Assembly: GCA_003153875.1 (NCBI GenBank)
Contig: PMBY01000402.1
Span: 1 to 7,977 of the forward strand
Reading direction: 5' to 3'
From: Myxococcales bacterium
Lineage (GTDB): Bacteria > Myxococcota > Polyangia > Fen-1088
Length of the DNA: 7,977 nucleotides
A model generated the notes under the pieces. It was not told where the DNA came from and searched no databases. It saw nothing but the letters and a program-made list of their open reading frames with translations. A program made the translations under genes and the position numbers. This document shows positions 1 to 7,977 of the stretch, piece by piece; positions within the stretch are counted from its first letter, which is position 1; the number at the start of each line of letters is the position of its first letter.

Positions 1-1490
<1,490 letters not shown>

Positions 1491-1535
1491 TGCGGCTTCT
1501 CAGTAAGGTAATTGCTGTGAGGGCTCCCTACTACA

Positions 1536-1541
1536 CGTATA
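1536..1541 (-). promoter_or_regulatory. Weak candidate extended -10 element for the sigma gene
   Basis: Read on the minus strand, TG-TATACG lies 45 bp upstream of the sigma start codon. It would give a leader of about 40 nt. No acceptable -35 hexamer stands 16-18 bp upstream, so this is only a possible extended -10 promoter. Confidence 0.2.
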
Positions 1542-1552
1542 CAGGCCTGGGC

Positions 1553-1569
1553 GCCAGAATATTCCTGGC
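1553..1569. promoter_or_regulatory. Dyad GCCAG-N7-CTGGC upstream of the sigma gene
   Basis: Perfect 5-bp arms flank a 7-bp AT-rich spacer that forms the palindrome GAATATTC with the next base. The dyad is 62 to 79 bp upstream of the sigma start and just upstream of the weak -10 candidate. This is a plausible position for a regulator site, but I recognise no known operator. Confidence 0.25.
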
Positions 1570-1727
1570 ATCGTTCATTGACTCTCGTACACTTTGATGT
1601 TCGACCCGGGCTATCGGTTTCATTCGCGCTATTTTCGTCCGCCAGGCAGCAAGATCGGAACCGAGCTGAGGCTCAGAATTCCCCCCAACGCCAGATTTTC
1701 CGGGATGTTGGTGTCTTCAAGCTGCCT

Positions 1728-1767
1728 GATTGTTCAATCGCGGTGCAAGAAAATGCAAAATACCGCG
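1728..1767 (-). terminator. Stem-loops just downstream of the methyltransferase gene, possible transcript end
   Basis: Beginning 12 nt after the methyltransferase stop, CGCGGT and ACCGCG pair around a 17-nt AT-rich loop (1739-1767). Immediately beyond lies a second small dyad, GATTG-TT-CAATC (1728-1739). There is no T-run after either stem on the minus strand, so this is not a textbook intrinsic terminator. It may protect the mRNA 3' end or aid factor-dependent termination. The rest of the 1491-1779 gap holds no gene that I can support. Confidence 0.3.
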
Positions 1768-1779
1768 ACTTCCGTCCGG

Positions 1780-3594
1780 CTACGTCAACGGACGCTCACA
1801 CACCAGGACAACGTGCCGCGATGCGGCTCCGAGAAATGGCTCCCTGTTCTCCAGGCTTCCCGACACTTCAAGAACTTGGAACCCGGCGCGACGCAAGACC
1901 CTTCCCAGCTCATGCAGACTGTATGCGCGAATCGAAATCTCATTCTCGAGCTGGCGTCCATCTCCGAATACGATTGAACGTCGAACCAGAACCCGGCTCG
2001 TGTGGAAATCAAAATCCACTTCCTCCAGCACCACGCACCCGTCGCCCTCCCACCAGGCCCGGCTGGGCAGATCGGACACGATGTAGTCTCGGTTGATGGT
2101 GTCGACCAGAAACCGCCCGCCGGGCTTGAGCGCGCGACAGATCGACGTGGCGACGCGCAGGTTGGTTTCCTCGTCGAAGTAGCCGAATGACGTAAGGACG
2201 CAGTACGCGGCATCGAACTGACTGTCGTAAGTCATCTCGCGCATGTCCGCATGCACGAAATTGACCGACAACGCCCGACGTTGGGCTTCATCGGCCGCCC
2301 GGATGAGAAGCGGCAACGAGAGATCCAGCCCCGTCACCCGGAATCCACGCTGGCCGAGCTCGATGGCATGTCGGCCGTAGCCGCACGCAATGTCCAGCAC
2401 TTCGCCCTCGGCCGGCGGAGACAGCGCTTCCTTGACGAAGGCCGTCTCCCTCAACGTCTGCTGGGCAGTCATGAAGGGCAACGTGCGCAGGTAGTTTTCG
2501 TCAAAAACCTCTTCAAACCAGGGCTTGAGCCTTTTCTTGAGAGGCCGGCGCGACAGGGCTTCAGGCAGAGGCAGAGCCTCGCTTGCCAGGTCTTCGGCTC
2601 TTGCACCCCCGACCGACGCGCCTGCCTCCACGGAAGGTTCCGGCCGCGGCGGTTGTGAGGTGGCCGCCAGCACTCCGGAAATGGCAGGCACGGGCGGGGG
2701 CGTGGGGGTCGTGGGCAACGGAGAAGATGGCGTGTCGCCTGGCTCCATGACCTCGAATTCGCCGTCCTTGACCTCGCCGCTTTCAACCATCCGTATCGGG
2801 GCCTCTGGCAAGGCGCCCGTCGTGGCACTTGCCTGCGCCACCGGCGGAGAGACACCTCCGGCCGGCGCTGCCGTGACCCCGGTTCCCGCCACAGGGCGAG
2901 GTGCTTTCAACGGCTCAGGCGGCGGCGTCACCGCCTCCTCCTCGCGTTTGGGTGGCGGCGTCGCCGCCTGCATCTCGCGTCTCGGTGGCAGAGTCACCGC
3001 CTCCATCTCGCGTCTCGGCGGCGGCGTCACCGCCTGCAACTCGTGTCTCGGTGGTGGCGTCACCGTCTGAGCCTCGCGTCTCGGCGGTGGCGTCACCGCC
3101 ACCGACTCGTGTCTCGGTGGTGGCGTCACCGCCCGCACCTCGCGTCTCGGGGGCGGAGTCACCACCTCCATCTCGTGTCTTGGTGGTGGCGTCACTGCCT
3201 CTTCCGGCGTACCAAGCACCGTAGCCTCACCCGCTCCTGCTGGGGCGTCGGCAACTATGATTTCGAAGCTCTCACCTCGAGGCGAGGATCCGTCGGGTAT
3301 AGATCCTTGGATGGCCTCTGGCAGTGCCCCTTTGATTGCTCCTTCGGCAAGAGCCTCAGGCGGACCTGATGCCTTGGGCGTCACCACGTTCTCAGCGTTG
3401 GGAGCAGACACTGTGTTTGGCGTTTGGCTTGCGGACGAGGCTTTGCTCCGCGAATCCGGAATGCACCACTTGAGCGTCAGATCATGGCCCTGCTGGGCTT
3501 CCGGCAGTGGCCCAGCGTGGCCCGTCCCTACGGATGCAACCGTATCCCGCGAGGCTGTCGAAGGCGGTCCAGCGGCAGGATCATTCTTGTTCAT
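1780..3594 (-). CDS. Class I SAM-dependent methyltransferase with a long Pro-rich repeat N-terminal tail
   Basis: 604 residues in two parts. Residues 1 to about 350 are low-complexity Pro/Ala/Glu/Ser sequence, probably disordered, with no signal peptide or membrane segment. They contain nine 11-residue repeats (133-227, consensus AVTPPPR[HR]Exx) and a duplicated GALPEA...GE(S)FE module (89-117 and 260-288). Residues about 355-604 form a class I Rossmann methyltransferase: motif I VLDIACGYGRH (399-409), acidic strand-2 end GLDLS (422-426, Asp424), HADMREM (449-454), LKPGGRFLVDT (489-499), then a beta-rich tail typical of these enzymes. SAM binding is well supported. The substrate is unknown. 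The ATG overlaps the upstream psd stop (ATGA) and has no clear Shine-Dalgarno of its own, so translation is probably coupled. A phospholipid or envelope substrate is suggested only by this context. The usual family length is about 240-280 residues, so the tail is the oddity. Confidence 0.9.
   Translation of the reverse strand: MNKNDPAAGPPSTASRDTVASVGTGHAGPLPEAQQGHDLTLKWCIPDSRSKASSASQTPNTVSAPNAENVVTPKASGPPEALAEGAIKGALPEAIQGSIPDGSSPRGESFEIIVADAPAGAGEATVLGTPEEAVTPPPRHEMEVVTPPPRREVRAVTPPPRHESVAVTPPPRREAQTVTPPPRHELQAVTPPPRREMEAVTLPPRREMQAATPPPKREEEAVTPPPEPLKAPRPVAGTGVTAAPAGGVSPPVAQASATTGALPEAPIRMVESGEVKDGEFEVMEPGDTPSSPLPTTPTPPPVPAISGVLAATSQPPRPEPSVEAGASVGGARAEDLASEALPLPEALSRRPLKKRLKPWFEEVFDENYLRTLPFMTAQQTLRETAFVKEALSPPAEGEVLDIACGYGRHAIELGQRGFRVTGLDLSLPLLIRAADEAQRRALSVNFVHADMREMTYDSQFDAAYCVLTSFGYFDEETNLRVATSICRALKPGGRFLVDTINRDYIVSDLPSRAWWEGDGCVVLEEVDFDFHTSRVLVRRSIVFGDGRQLENEISIRAYSLHELGRVLRRAGFQVLEVSGSLENREPFLGAASRHVVLVCERPLT
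2914..3198 (-). repeat. 33-bp in-frame tandem repeat array (9 units) in the methyltransferase gene
   Basis: Nine units of 33 bp encode AVTPPPR[HR]E plus two variable residues. Units 1 to 6 alternate strictly between RHE and RRE (the Arg codon CGC against the His codon CAC). Units 7 and 8 read RRE and KRE, and unit 9 ends in PPPEP. The alternation suggests expansion of a 66-bp double unit. Because the period is a multiple of three, gain or loss of units would change tail length without breaking the frame. The units differ by several substitutions, so this is not a freshly expanded array. Confidence 0.93.
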
Positions 3595-4484
3595 GACGCC
3601 GCACCAGATGACGAAGGGACAAGCCTGCCCACTGTCGATCCCATACGTATTGCGCTCCCCACGGCCAACTTTTCTAGAACCACATGCTTGGGCTCGAACA
3701 CGGCAATGGTCGTCGACCCGAGATTGAAAACTCCCAATTCATCGCCGCGCCCAACGCGTGGCGAATCAGTGAAACTCTTCCTACGCACACCACCAGTAGC
3801 AAATCCCGGAGCATGTGTGGCCACGTCCGGATCGTAGCAGGCCGTGATGTGACCCACACCCACAGCAGCCACCATGACCACGACCGAGAGTCCAGCGGCC
3901 CCGTCGATGACGGTCACAAAACGCTCGTTGCGCGCAAACAGCCCCATCTCGCGGGCTACGCTGCGACTCCCCACCGGAAACAGTCGGCCTGGAATGTGCG
4001 TCCACCCAACGATCTTGCCGCTCACGGGCGAGTGGACACGGTGGTAGTCGCGCGGCGAAAGGTAGGTCACCAGATACGGCCCCCCCTCCAGCCGAGCCGC
4101 CAATTCGCTATCTGCCAGCAGGTCGGACAGGGTGAAGGCTGAGCCCTTCGCTTCCAGCAGCATGCCCGCCGAGACCACGCCTGAATCGCACACCACGCCA
4201 TCGGAAGGCGCCACAACCGCATTGGACTCCGCGGCGACTGACCGCGCCCCGGGTCGTAGCTTGCGCGTGAAGAACTCGTGCAGGCTCGTGTACTGGTCAA
4301 GGGGCCATTCCGCCTCCGCCAGATCGATCTCGTACTTCCTGGCAAATGACTTGAGCACCAGAGCGCGAACCGGCTTGGGCAATTTGCGTCTGGCTCCCCA
4401 TCCGACGACCCCGGATAGGGTTCTCTGCGGCGCAAGCCGCCAAGCGGACCGGACGACTCGCTCACCGAGAGATAGAGTGGACAT
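3591..4484 (-). CDS. psd: Phosphatidylserine decarboxylase proenzyme
   Basis: Converts phosphatidylserine to phosphatidylethanolamine at the inner membrane, the last step of bacterial PE synthesis. The 297-residue length fits the type I family. Visible landmarks are PSDG with Asp95, YHRVH (147-151, His148 and His151) and the LGST self-cleavage motif (255-258). By family knowledge Ser257 becomes the pyruvoyl group when the chain is cut into beta (N-terminal) and alpha (C-terminal) subunits. The Asp-His-Ser set corresponds to E. coli Asp90, His147 and Ser254. The ATG at 4484 is the first after an in-frame TGA only 9 bp upstream; the Shine-Dalgarno is poor. The stop overlaps the methyltransferase start by 4 bp, so the two form an operon. 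No pssA (phosphatidylserine synthase) is seen in the window, although psd often lies beside it in other genomes. No frameshift or missing catalytic residue. Confidence 0.97.
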   Translation of the reverse strand: MSTLSLGERVVRSAWRLAPQRTLSGVVGWGARRKLPKPVRALVLKSFARKYEIDLAEAEWPLDQYTSLHEFFTRKLRPGARSVAAESNAVVAPSDGVVCDSGVVSAGMLLEAKGSAFTLSDLLADSELAARLEGGPYLVTYLSPRDYHRVHSPVSGKIVGWTHIPGRLFPVGSRSVAREMGLFARNERFVTVIDGAAGLSVVVMVAAVGVGHITACYDPDVATHAPGFATGGVRRKSFTDSPRVGRGDELGVFNLGSTTIAVFEPKHVVLEKLAVGSAIRMGSTVGRLVPSSSGAAS

Positions 4485-4503
4485 TCCGGTTCAACCAGCC
4501 GCA

Positions 4504-4549
4504 AGAAAGCAAGATCAGAGAGAAAACTCTAGGCCAGGTCTTGCTTTCT
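4504..4549. promoter_or_regulatory. Perfect 11-bp inverted repeat upstream of psd
   Basis: AGAAAGCAAGA (4504-4514) and TCTTGCTTTCT (4539-4549) are exact reverse complements separated by 24 bp. The spacer itself contains a small dyad, AGAG-AAAA-CTCT (4519-4530). The outer arms extend by GCA/TGC if one bulged base is allowed. The element starts 20 bp upstream of the psd ATG and encloses the candidate -10. It could be an operator, or a large hairpin in a read-through glnA transcript. No U-run follows it on the minus strand, so a standard terminator is unlikely. Confidence 0.5.
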
Positions 4550-4555
4550 GTGCAA
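4526..4555 (-). promoter_or_regulatory. Candidate promoter for psd-methyltransferase
   Basis: Minus strand: TTGCAC (4555-4550), an 18-bp spacer, then TAGAGT (4531-4526, 4 of 6 matches to TATAAT). The start of transcription would fall near 4519 and leave a leader of about 35 nt. The -35 match is weak (3 of 6). The position inside the inverted repeat makes it more interesting than the score alone. Confidence 0.3.
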
Positions 4556-4667
4556 CCGCTTTCGATGTATCCCCCGCCAGCAAGGAATTCTTTCGGAACG
4601 CAGAAAAGGCGCTGACGCATCCGCCAATAGGCATTTCTGCCACACACGGCTGCGACAACGCCTTCCT

Positions 4668-4682
4668 GCGCGGCTCACGCGC
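4668..4682 (-). terminator. GC-rich hairpin just after glnA
   Basis: GCGCG and CGCGC pair around a 5-nt loop, starting 7 nt after the glnA stop codon. There is no T-run downstream, so it is at best a weak or factor-assisted terminator or an mRNA 3'-end stabiliser. Confidence 0.25.
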
Positions 4683-4689
4683 GAATGCG

Positions 4690-6102
4690 TTACGCGTCGA
4701 AGTAGAGCGCGAACTCAAGCTGGGTCGGGCGCAGGCGCGACGGCTTGATCTCGTTCTCCTCTTTCCAATCGATCCAGGTGTCGATGACATCCTTGGTGAA
4801 AACGTCGCCCTTGAGCAAGAAGGCGTGATCCTTCCTGAGCGCCTCGATAGCGTGCTCGAGCGAGCCGGGCGCCTTGGGGACGTCCTTCATTTCCTCGGGC
4901 GACAGGGCGTAGATATCCTTGTCCAACGGGTTGCCGGGCTTGATCTTGTTCTCGACACCGTCGACGCCCGCCATCAGCATGGCGGCAAAGGCCAGGTACG
5001 GATTGGTCGTCGGGTCTGGGCAGCGGAACTCAATGCGCTTGGCTTTGGCTGAGGCGGCCACGGGCACACGAATGGCGGCCGAGCGGTTGCGCGACGAGTA
5101 GGCCAGGTTGACGGGCGCTTCGAAGCCAGGCACCAGGCGGCGATAGCTGTTGAGCCCTGGGTTGGTGATAGCCAGAAGCGCCGGCGCGTGCTTGATAAGA
5201 CCGCCGATGTAGTAGAGCGCCGTCTCGGACAAACCGGCGTACTTGTCGCCGGCGAAGATGTTCTTCTCACCCTTCCAGATCGACTGGTGACAGTGCATCC
5301 CCGAGCCGTTGTCTCCGAAGAGCGGTTTGGGCATGAAGGTCGCGGTCTTGCCGTTGCGACGCGCGACGTTCTTGACCACGTGCTTGTACCACATGGTTCG
5401 GTCAGCCATGACCGTGAGCTTGTCGAAGAGCATGGACAGCTCGGCTTGTCCCGCTGTCGCCACCTCGTGGTGGAAGACCTCGATGGGAATTCCGATCCCC
5501 TGCAGCGTCAGCGCCATTTCGGCGCGCAGATCGTACTGCGTGTCGTTGGGTGACACCGGGAAGTAGCCGCGCTTGTAGTCCGGCTTGTAGCCCAGGTTTC
5601 CGCCCTCCTCCTCACGCCCGCTGTTCCAGCGGCCTTCGATGGAATCGATCTTGTAGAAGGACTGATTCGGCCCCTCGCCGAAACGAACCTCGTCGAAGAT
5701 GAAGAACTCCGGTTCCGGTCCCAGGTATACGGAATCGCCCAGGCCGGTCTGCTTGATGTGCGCCTCGGCCTTCTTGGCGACGTAGCGTGGATCGCGGCTG
5801 TAGGGCTGTTGGGTGACGGCGTCCACGATGTCACAGATGAGGGAGAGCGTCGGCTCCTTGAAGAACGGGTCGACGCACGCGGTGCTGGCGTCGGGAACGA
5901 AGATCATGTCGGACTCGTGGATGGCCTTCCAGCCACGGATGGAGCTGCCGTCAAAGCCGAAGCCTTCGCTGAAGGATTCTTCCTTGAGCCGGTGGATCGG
6001 CATGGTGGTGTGCTGCCACTGACCCAAGAGATCGACGAATTTGTAGTCGACAAGCTTGAGTCCACGCTCCTTGACCAGTTTCAGAACCTCGGCTGGTGAC
6101 AT
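4690..6102 (-). CDS. glnA: Glutamine synthetase, type I
   Basis: Makes glutamine from glutamate, ammonia and ATP as a cytoplasmic dodecamer; the main route of ammonium assimilation. From the ATG at 6102 the protein has 470 residues, close to the 469 of E. coli GlnA. Landmarks fall at the expected places: FDGSSIRGW with Asp51, GPEPEFF with Glu130 and Glu132 (metal ligands), the GSGMHCHQS box, [17 protein letters not shown] with Glu328, and [12 protein letters not shown]. Tyr398 in [10 protein letters not shown] is the equivalent of the tyrosine adenylylated by GlnE, so adenylylation control of the GSI-beta kind is likely. The start was chosen because AGGAGGAG lies 7 nt upstream and the conserved N terminus ([11 protein letters not shown]) begins there; an in-frame ATG at 6156 would add 18 non-conserved residues. 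It lies 63 bp downstream of glnB, and the two probably form an operon. Confidence 0.97.
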   Translation of the reverse strand: MSPAEVLKLVKERGLKLVDYKFVDLLGQWQHTTMPIHRLKEESFSEGFGFDGSSIRGWKAIHESDMIFVPDASTACVDPFFKEPTLSLICDIVDAVTQQPYSRDPRYVAKKAEAHIKQTGLGDSVYLGPEPEFFIFDEVRFGEGPNQSFYKIDSIEGRWNSGREEEGGNLGYKPDYKRGYFPVSPNDTQYDLRAEMALTLQGIGIPIEVFHHEVATAGQAELSMLFDKLTVMADRTMWYKHVVKNVARRNGKTATFMPKPLFGDNGSGMHCHQSIWKGEKNIFAGDKYAGLSETALYYIGGLIKHAPALLAITNPGLNSYRRLVPGFEAPVNLAYSSRNRSAAIRVPVAASAKAKRIEFRCPDPTTNPYLAFAAMLMAGVDGVENKIKPGNPLDKDIYALSPEEMKDVPKAPGSLEHAIEALRKDHAFLLKGDVFTKDVIDTWIDWKEENEIKPSRLRPTQLEFALYFDA

Positions 6103-6109
6103 TGCTACG

Positions 6110-6117
6110 CTCCTCCT
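6110..6117 (-). promoter_or_regulatory. Strong Shine-Dalgarno that fixes the glnA start
   Basis: AGGAGGAG, 7 nt before the ATG at 6102, is the best ribosome-binding site in the window. It rules in this start over the in-frame ATG at 6156 and fits high expression of glutamine synthetase. Confidence 0.85.
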
Positions 6118-6157
6118 GCGCGCTCGATGCGCATAATTGTTGGGCGAACCACTCAAT

Positions 6158-6507
<350 letters not shown>

Positions 6508-6562
6508 TCACCGGGCGCAGAGACTAGAGGGCCTTGGCTTTGGCTTCAATCCTCTTCGTTGA

Positions 6563-6648
6563 TCACGCCAAAAGAAGATTAGCGATCCTAGGTTTCCGGC
6601 GTATTTCCTGTTGGCAAATTTGGCGTAACCCGGTGGGCCTCACGCCAA
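6563..6648. promoter_or_regulatory. Three TTGGCGT-type elements in the glnB upstream region
   Basis: TCACGCCAA occurs at 6563-6571 and again at 6640-6648. Its near-complement TTGGCGTAA occurs at 6620-6628. The last two form a dyad with 8 of 9 matching positions and an 11-nt GC-rich spacer. All three lie 58 to 145 bp upstream of the glnB ATG, where an activator or repressor would bind. I see no TGGCAC-N5-TTGC sigma-54 promoter and no convincing -35/-10 pair in this 214-bp gap. The binding protein is unknown. Confidence 0.4.
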
Positions 6649-6718
6649 CCCCCCAAGAAGATGCGTTAGCCTGAGCGCGGCATTCGTATCCCGGCTCCTC
6701 TCCCAGTGCCGGCCCCGG

Positions 6719-7675
6719 CTATTGGCCGATCGCCAGACCGCCGACGAGATCGCGCACGTCGATCACGCCCTGGGCACGGCAGTACTCTTCCATCTCACGA
6801 ATGATCCGTTCTGCCGACGCTGGGTCAACGAAACTCTGCGTGCCAACCTGCACACAGCTGGCTCCCGCGAGCAAGAACTCGATCGCGTCGTTGCCGTCCT
6901 GGATGCCGCCTATCCCACAGATGGGAATGCCGATCTTCGCTCGATACACCTGATAGACCATGCGCAAGGCAACCGGCTTGATGGCCGGACCGGACAAGCC
7001 ACCGAACACCGTCGCGATCTTCGGCCGTCGGGTGCGCACGTCGATGGCCATGCCGGTGATGGTGTTGATGATGGATACCGCATCGGCCCCGTTGTCAGCA
7101 CAGGCGCGCGCCAGAGCCACGATATCCGATGTGTTGGGTGTCAACTTCACCCACAAGGGCTTGCGAATCACGGCCCGGCAGGCCTTCACCAGATCGCCCA
7201 GCACCGACGGATCCCGACCAAACTCGATACCCCCTGCCTTGATGTTGGGGCAGGACACGTTCATCTCTAAGCCGTCAACCCCGTCGAGCGCGGCCAAACG
7301 GGCGCCGCAGTCGACATACTCGTCGAAGGTAGTGCCGAAGAAGTTGACCAAAACGCGGGTTCCGCAGGAACGCAGAAATGGCAGCTTCTCCTGAGCAAAC
7401 GCCTCGACGCCGACGTTCTCCAGGCCGATGGAGTTCAGCATGCCTGCGGCCGTCTCGCAGATGCGCGGGGGCGGATTGCCGAGGCGGGGCTGGGGAGAGA
7501 TTCCCTTGGTCACCAGCCCGCCCAAGCTGCGAAGAGACAGCAGTGCGTCGAATTCCTGCCCATAGCCAAAGGTGCCCGACGCGGTCAGCACCGGATTGTG
7601 GAACTCGACCCCGCCGCAGTTCGTGCGTAGCGCTGGCGCTGCGGCTGCTCCCCGCGTGTCGAGACTGGAGGTCAT
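6719..7675 (-). CDS. pyrD: Dihydroorotate dehydrogenase, class 1B catalytic subunit
   Basis: Oxidises dihydroorotate to orotate in pyrimidine synthesis, using FMN. In class 1B enzymes electrons pass through PyrK to NAD+ in a cytoplasmic heterotetramer. 318 residues. Visible: TASGTFGYG (31-39), KGISPQPRLGNPPPR (57-71), NSIGLENVGV (81-90), the active-site loop NVSCPN with catalytic Cys142, WVKLTPN (175-181), GGLSGPAIKPVALR (225-238), and the FMN-phosphate sites GIGGI (254-258) and VQVGTQSF (275-282). A catalytic Cys rather than Ser, plus the adjoining pyrK, places it in class 1 and specifically 1B. About 20 residues at the N terminus are extra and Ala-rich. The ATG overlaps the pyrK stop by ATGA, with AAGGGGG 6 nt upstream, so the pair is translationally coupled. 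Confidence 0.97.
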   Translation of the reverse strand: MTSSLDTRGAAAAPALRTNCGGVEFHNPVLTASGTFGYGQEFDALLSLRSLGGLVTKGISPQPRLGNPPPRICETAAGMLNSIGLENVGVEAFAQEKLPFLRSCGTRVLVNFFGTTFDEYVDCGARLAALDGVDGLEMNVSCPNIKAGGIEFGRDPSVLGDLVKACRAVIRKPLWVKLTPNTSDIVALARACADNGADAVSIINTITGMAIDVRTRRPKIATVFGGLSGPAIKPVALRMVYQVYRAKIGIPICGIGGIQDGNDAIEFLLAGASCVQVGTQSFVDPASAERIIREMEEYCRAQGVIDVRDLVGGLAIGQ

Positions 7676-7977
7676 TGCTGGCCCCCTTCGCTCCGGCTGG
7701 TCGAAGCAGCCGGCGCGTGGGCCATCACTTCAGAGGCAGGAAAGACCGGACCGTCCTTGCAAACGTATAGGTACGGGCGCGTCTGCGCTGCCACTGCGCA
7801 GCCCAGGCAGACGCCGATGCCGCAGGCCATGTGCTGCTCCAATGAGAGATAGCACTCGATGCCTTCGGTCTGGGCGATGCGTCCCACAGCCCAGAGCATC
7901 TCGCTCGGACCGCAGGCCATGATGCGCAGACGCCGGGTCGAAGCCGCTGCACGCCAATGTTCGAGTCGAGCTTCCAG
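7672..7977 (-). CDS. pyrK: Dihydroorotate dehydrogenase electron-transfer subunit (5' part outside window)
   Basis: Only the C-terminal 101 residues are in the window; the reading frame is open to the right edge. The subunit carries FAD and a [2Fe-2S] cluster and passes electrons from PyrD's FMN to NAD+. Visible: the MACGPSEML motif that ends the NAD-binding domain, then a CGIGVCLGC cluster motif with a fourth Cys in YVCKDGPVF, giving Cys-x4-Cys-x2-Cys-x12-Cys. After DGPVF there is a short Ala/Ser-rich tail of about 22 residues. The cluster spacing and the following pyrD gene distinguish it from other ferredoxin reductase-like proteins. The stop overlaps the pyrD start by 4 bp. Confidence 0.95.
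   Translation of the reverse strand: MEARLEHWRAAASTRRLRIMACGPSEMLWAVGRIAQTEGIECYLSLEQHMACGIGVCLGCAVAAQTRPYLYVCKDGPVFPASEVMAHAPAASTSRSEGGQQ

Noticed and set aside
2914..3198. A CRISPR array, suggested by regular 33-bp periodicity
   Set aside because: The repeats are directly adjacent, with no spacers, and code in frame for a peptide repeat inside a gene.
2525..3224. Plus-strand open frames rich in Gly, Val and Ser across the repeat array
   Set aside because: They are mirror images of the minus-strand Pro-rich repeats. The minus frame continues into a genuine methyltransferase domain and overlaps psd as an operon partner would.
4132..5052. A 306-codon plus-strand open frame spanning psd, the gap and glnA
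   Set aside because: It crosses two well-supported minus-strand genes and has no domain-like content.
6103..6156. An in-frame ATG at 6156 that would give glutamine synthetase 18 extra residues
   Set aside because: The added residues are not family-like, the ATG lacks a good Shine-Dalgarno, and the ATG at 6102 has AGGAGGAG at 7 nt and places all catalytic residues at E. coli numbering.
6691..6712. CCGGC/GCCGG stem after pyrD as a terminator
   Set aside because: Only 5 bp with a 12-nt loop in GC-rich DNA and no T-run; not distinguishable from chance.
7725..7957. Other minus-strand open frames at the right edge
   Set aside because: They are alternative frames of pyrK; only the frame ending at 7672 carries the CGP motif and the four cluster cysteines.

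Overview
The window is a compact bacterial chromosomal segment of high GC content in which every gene I can support lies on the minus strand. No mobile element, CRISPR array, rRNA or tRNA is visible. Three features fit a Deltaproteobacterium in the old sense, perhaps Myxococcota: a group-2-like sigma factor with a long N-terminal tail, a methyltransferase with a very long proline-rich tail, and a class 1B PyrK/PyrD pair next to glnB-glnA. This placement is inference from gene content and protein style, not from a marker gene.

In the direction of transcription (right to left), the window opens with the 3' end of pyrK, whose stop overlaps the start of pyrD. This pair is the electron-transfer and catalytic subunits of NAD-dependent dihydroorotate dehydrogenase, for pyrimidine synthesis. 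A 214-bp gap carrying three copies of a TTGGCGT-type element leads to glnB (PII signal protein) and glnA (type I glutamine synthetase). PII keeps the uridylylation tyrosine and GlnA keeps the adenylylation tyrosine, so a classical nitrogen-control cascade is likely, although the PII T-loop tip is atypical.

A 205-bp gap with a perfect 11-bp inverted repeat precedes psd (phosphatidylserine decarboxylase). psd overlaps by 4 bp a SAM-dependent methyltransferase gene. Its product has about 350 residues of disordered Pro/Ala/Glu sequence, including nine copies of an 11-residue repeat, ahead of a normal class I methyltransferase domain. The overlap suggests coupled expression and a possible role in modifying phosphatidylethanolamine or the envelope, but that is a hypothesis.

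After a 289-bp gap with stem-loops and a dyad, the window ends in a sigma-70-family gene cut off inside region 4. Its region 2.4 carries His and Ser where E. coli sigma-70 has Gln437 and Thr440, the residues that read promoter position -12.

I see no clear-cut new system. The points most worth checking are the psd-methyltransferase pair with its repeat tail, the altered -12-reading residues of the sigma factor, the PII T-loop changes, and the operator-like dyads before psd and glnB.
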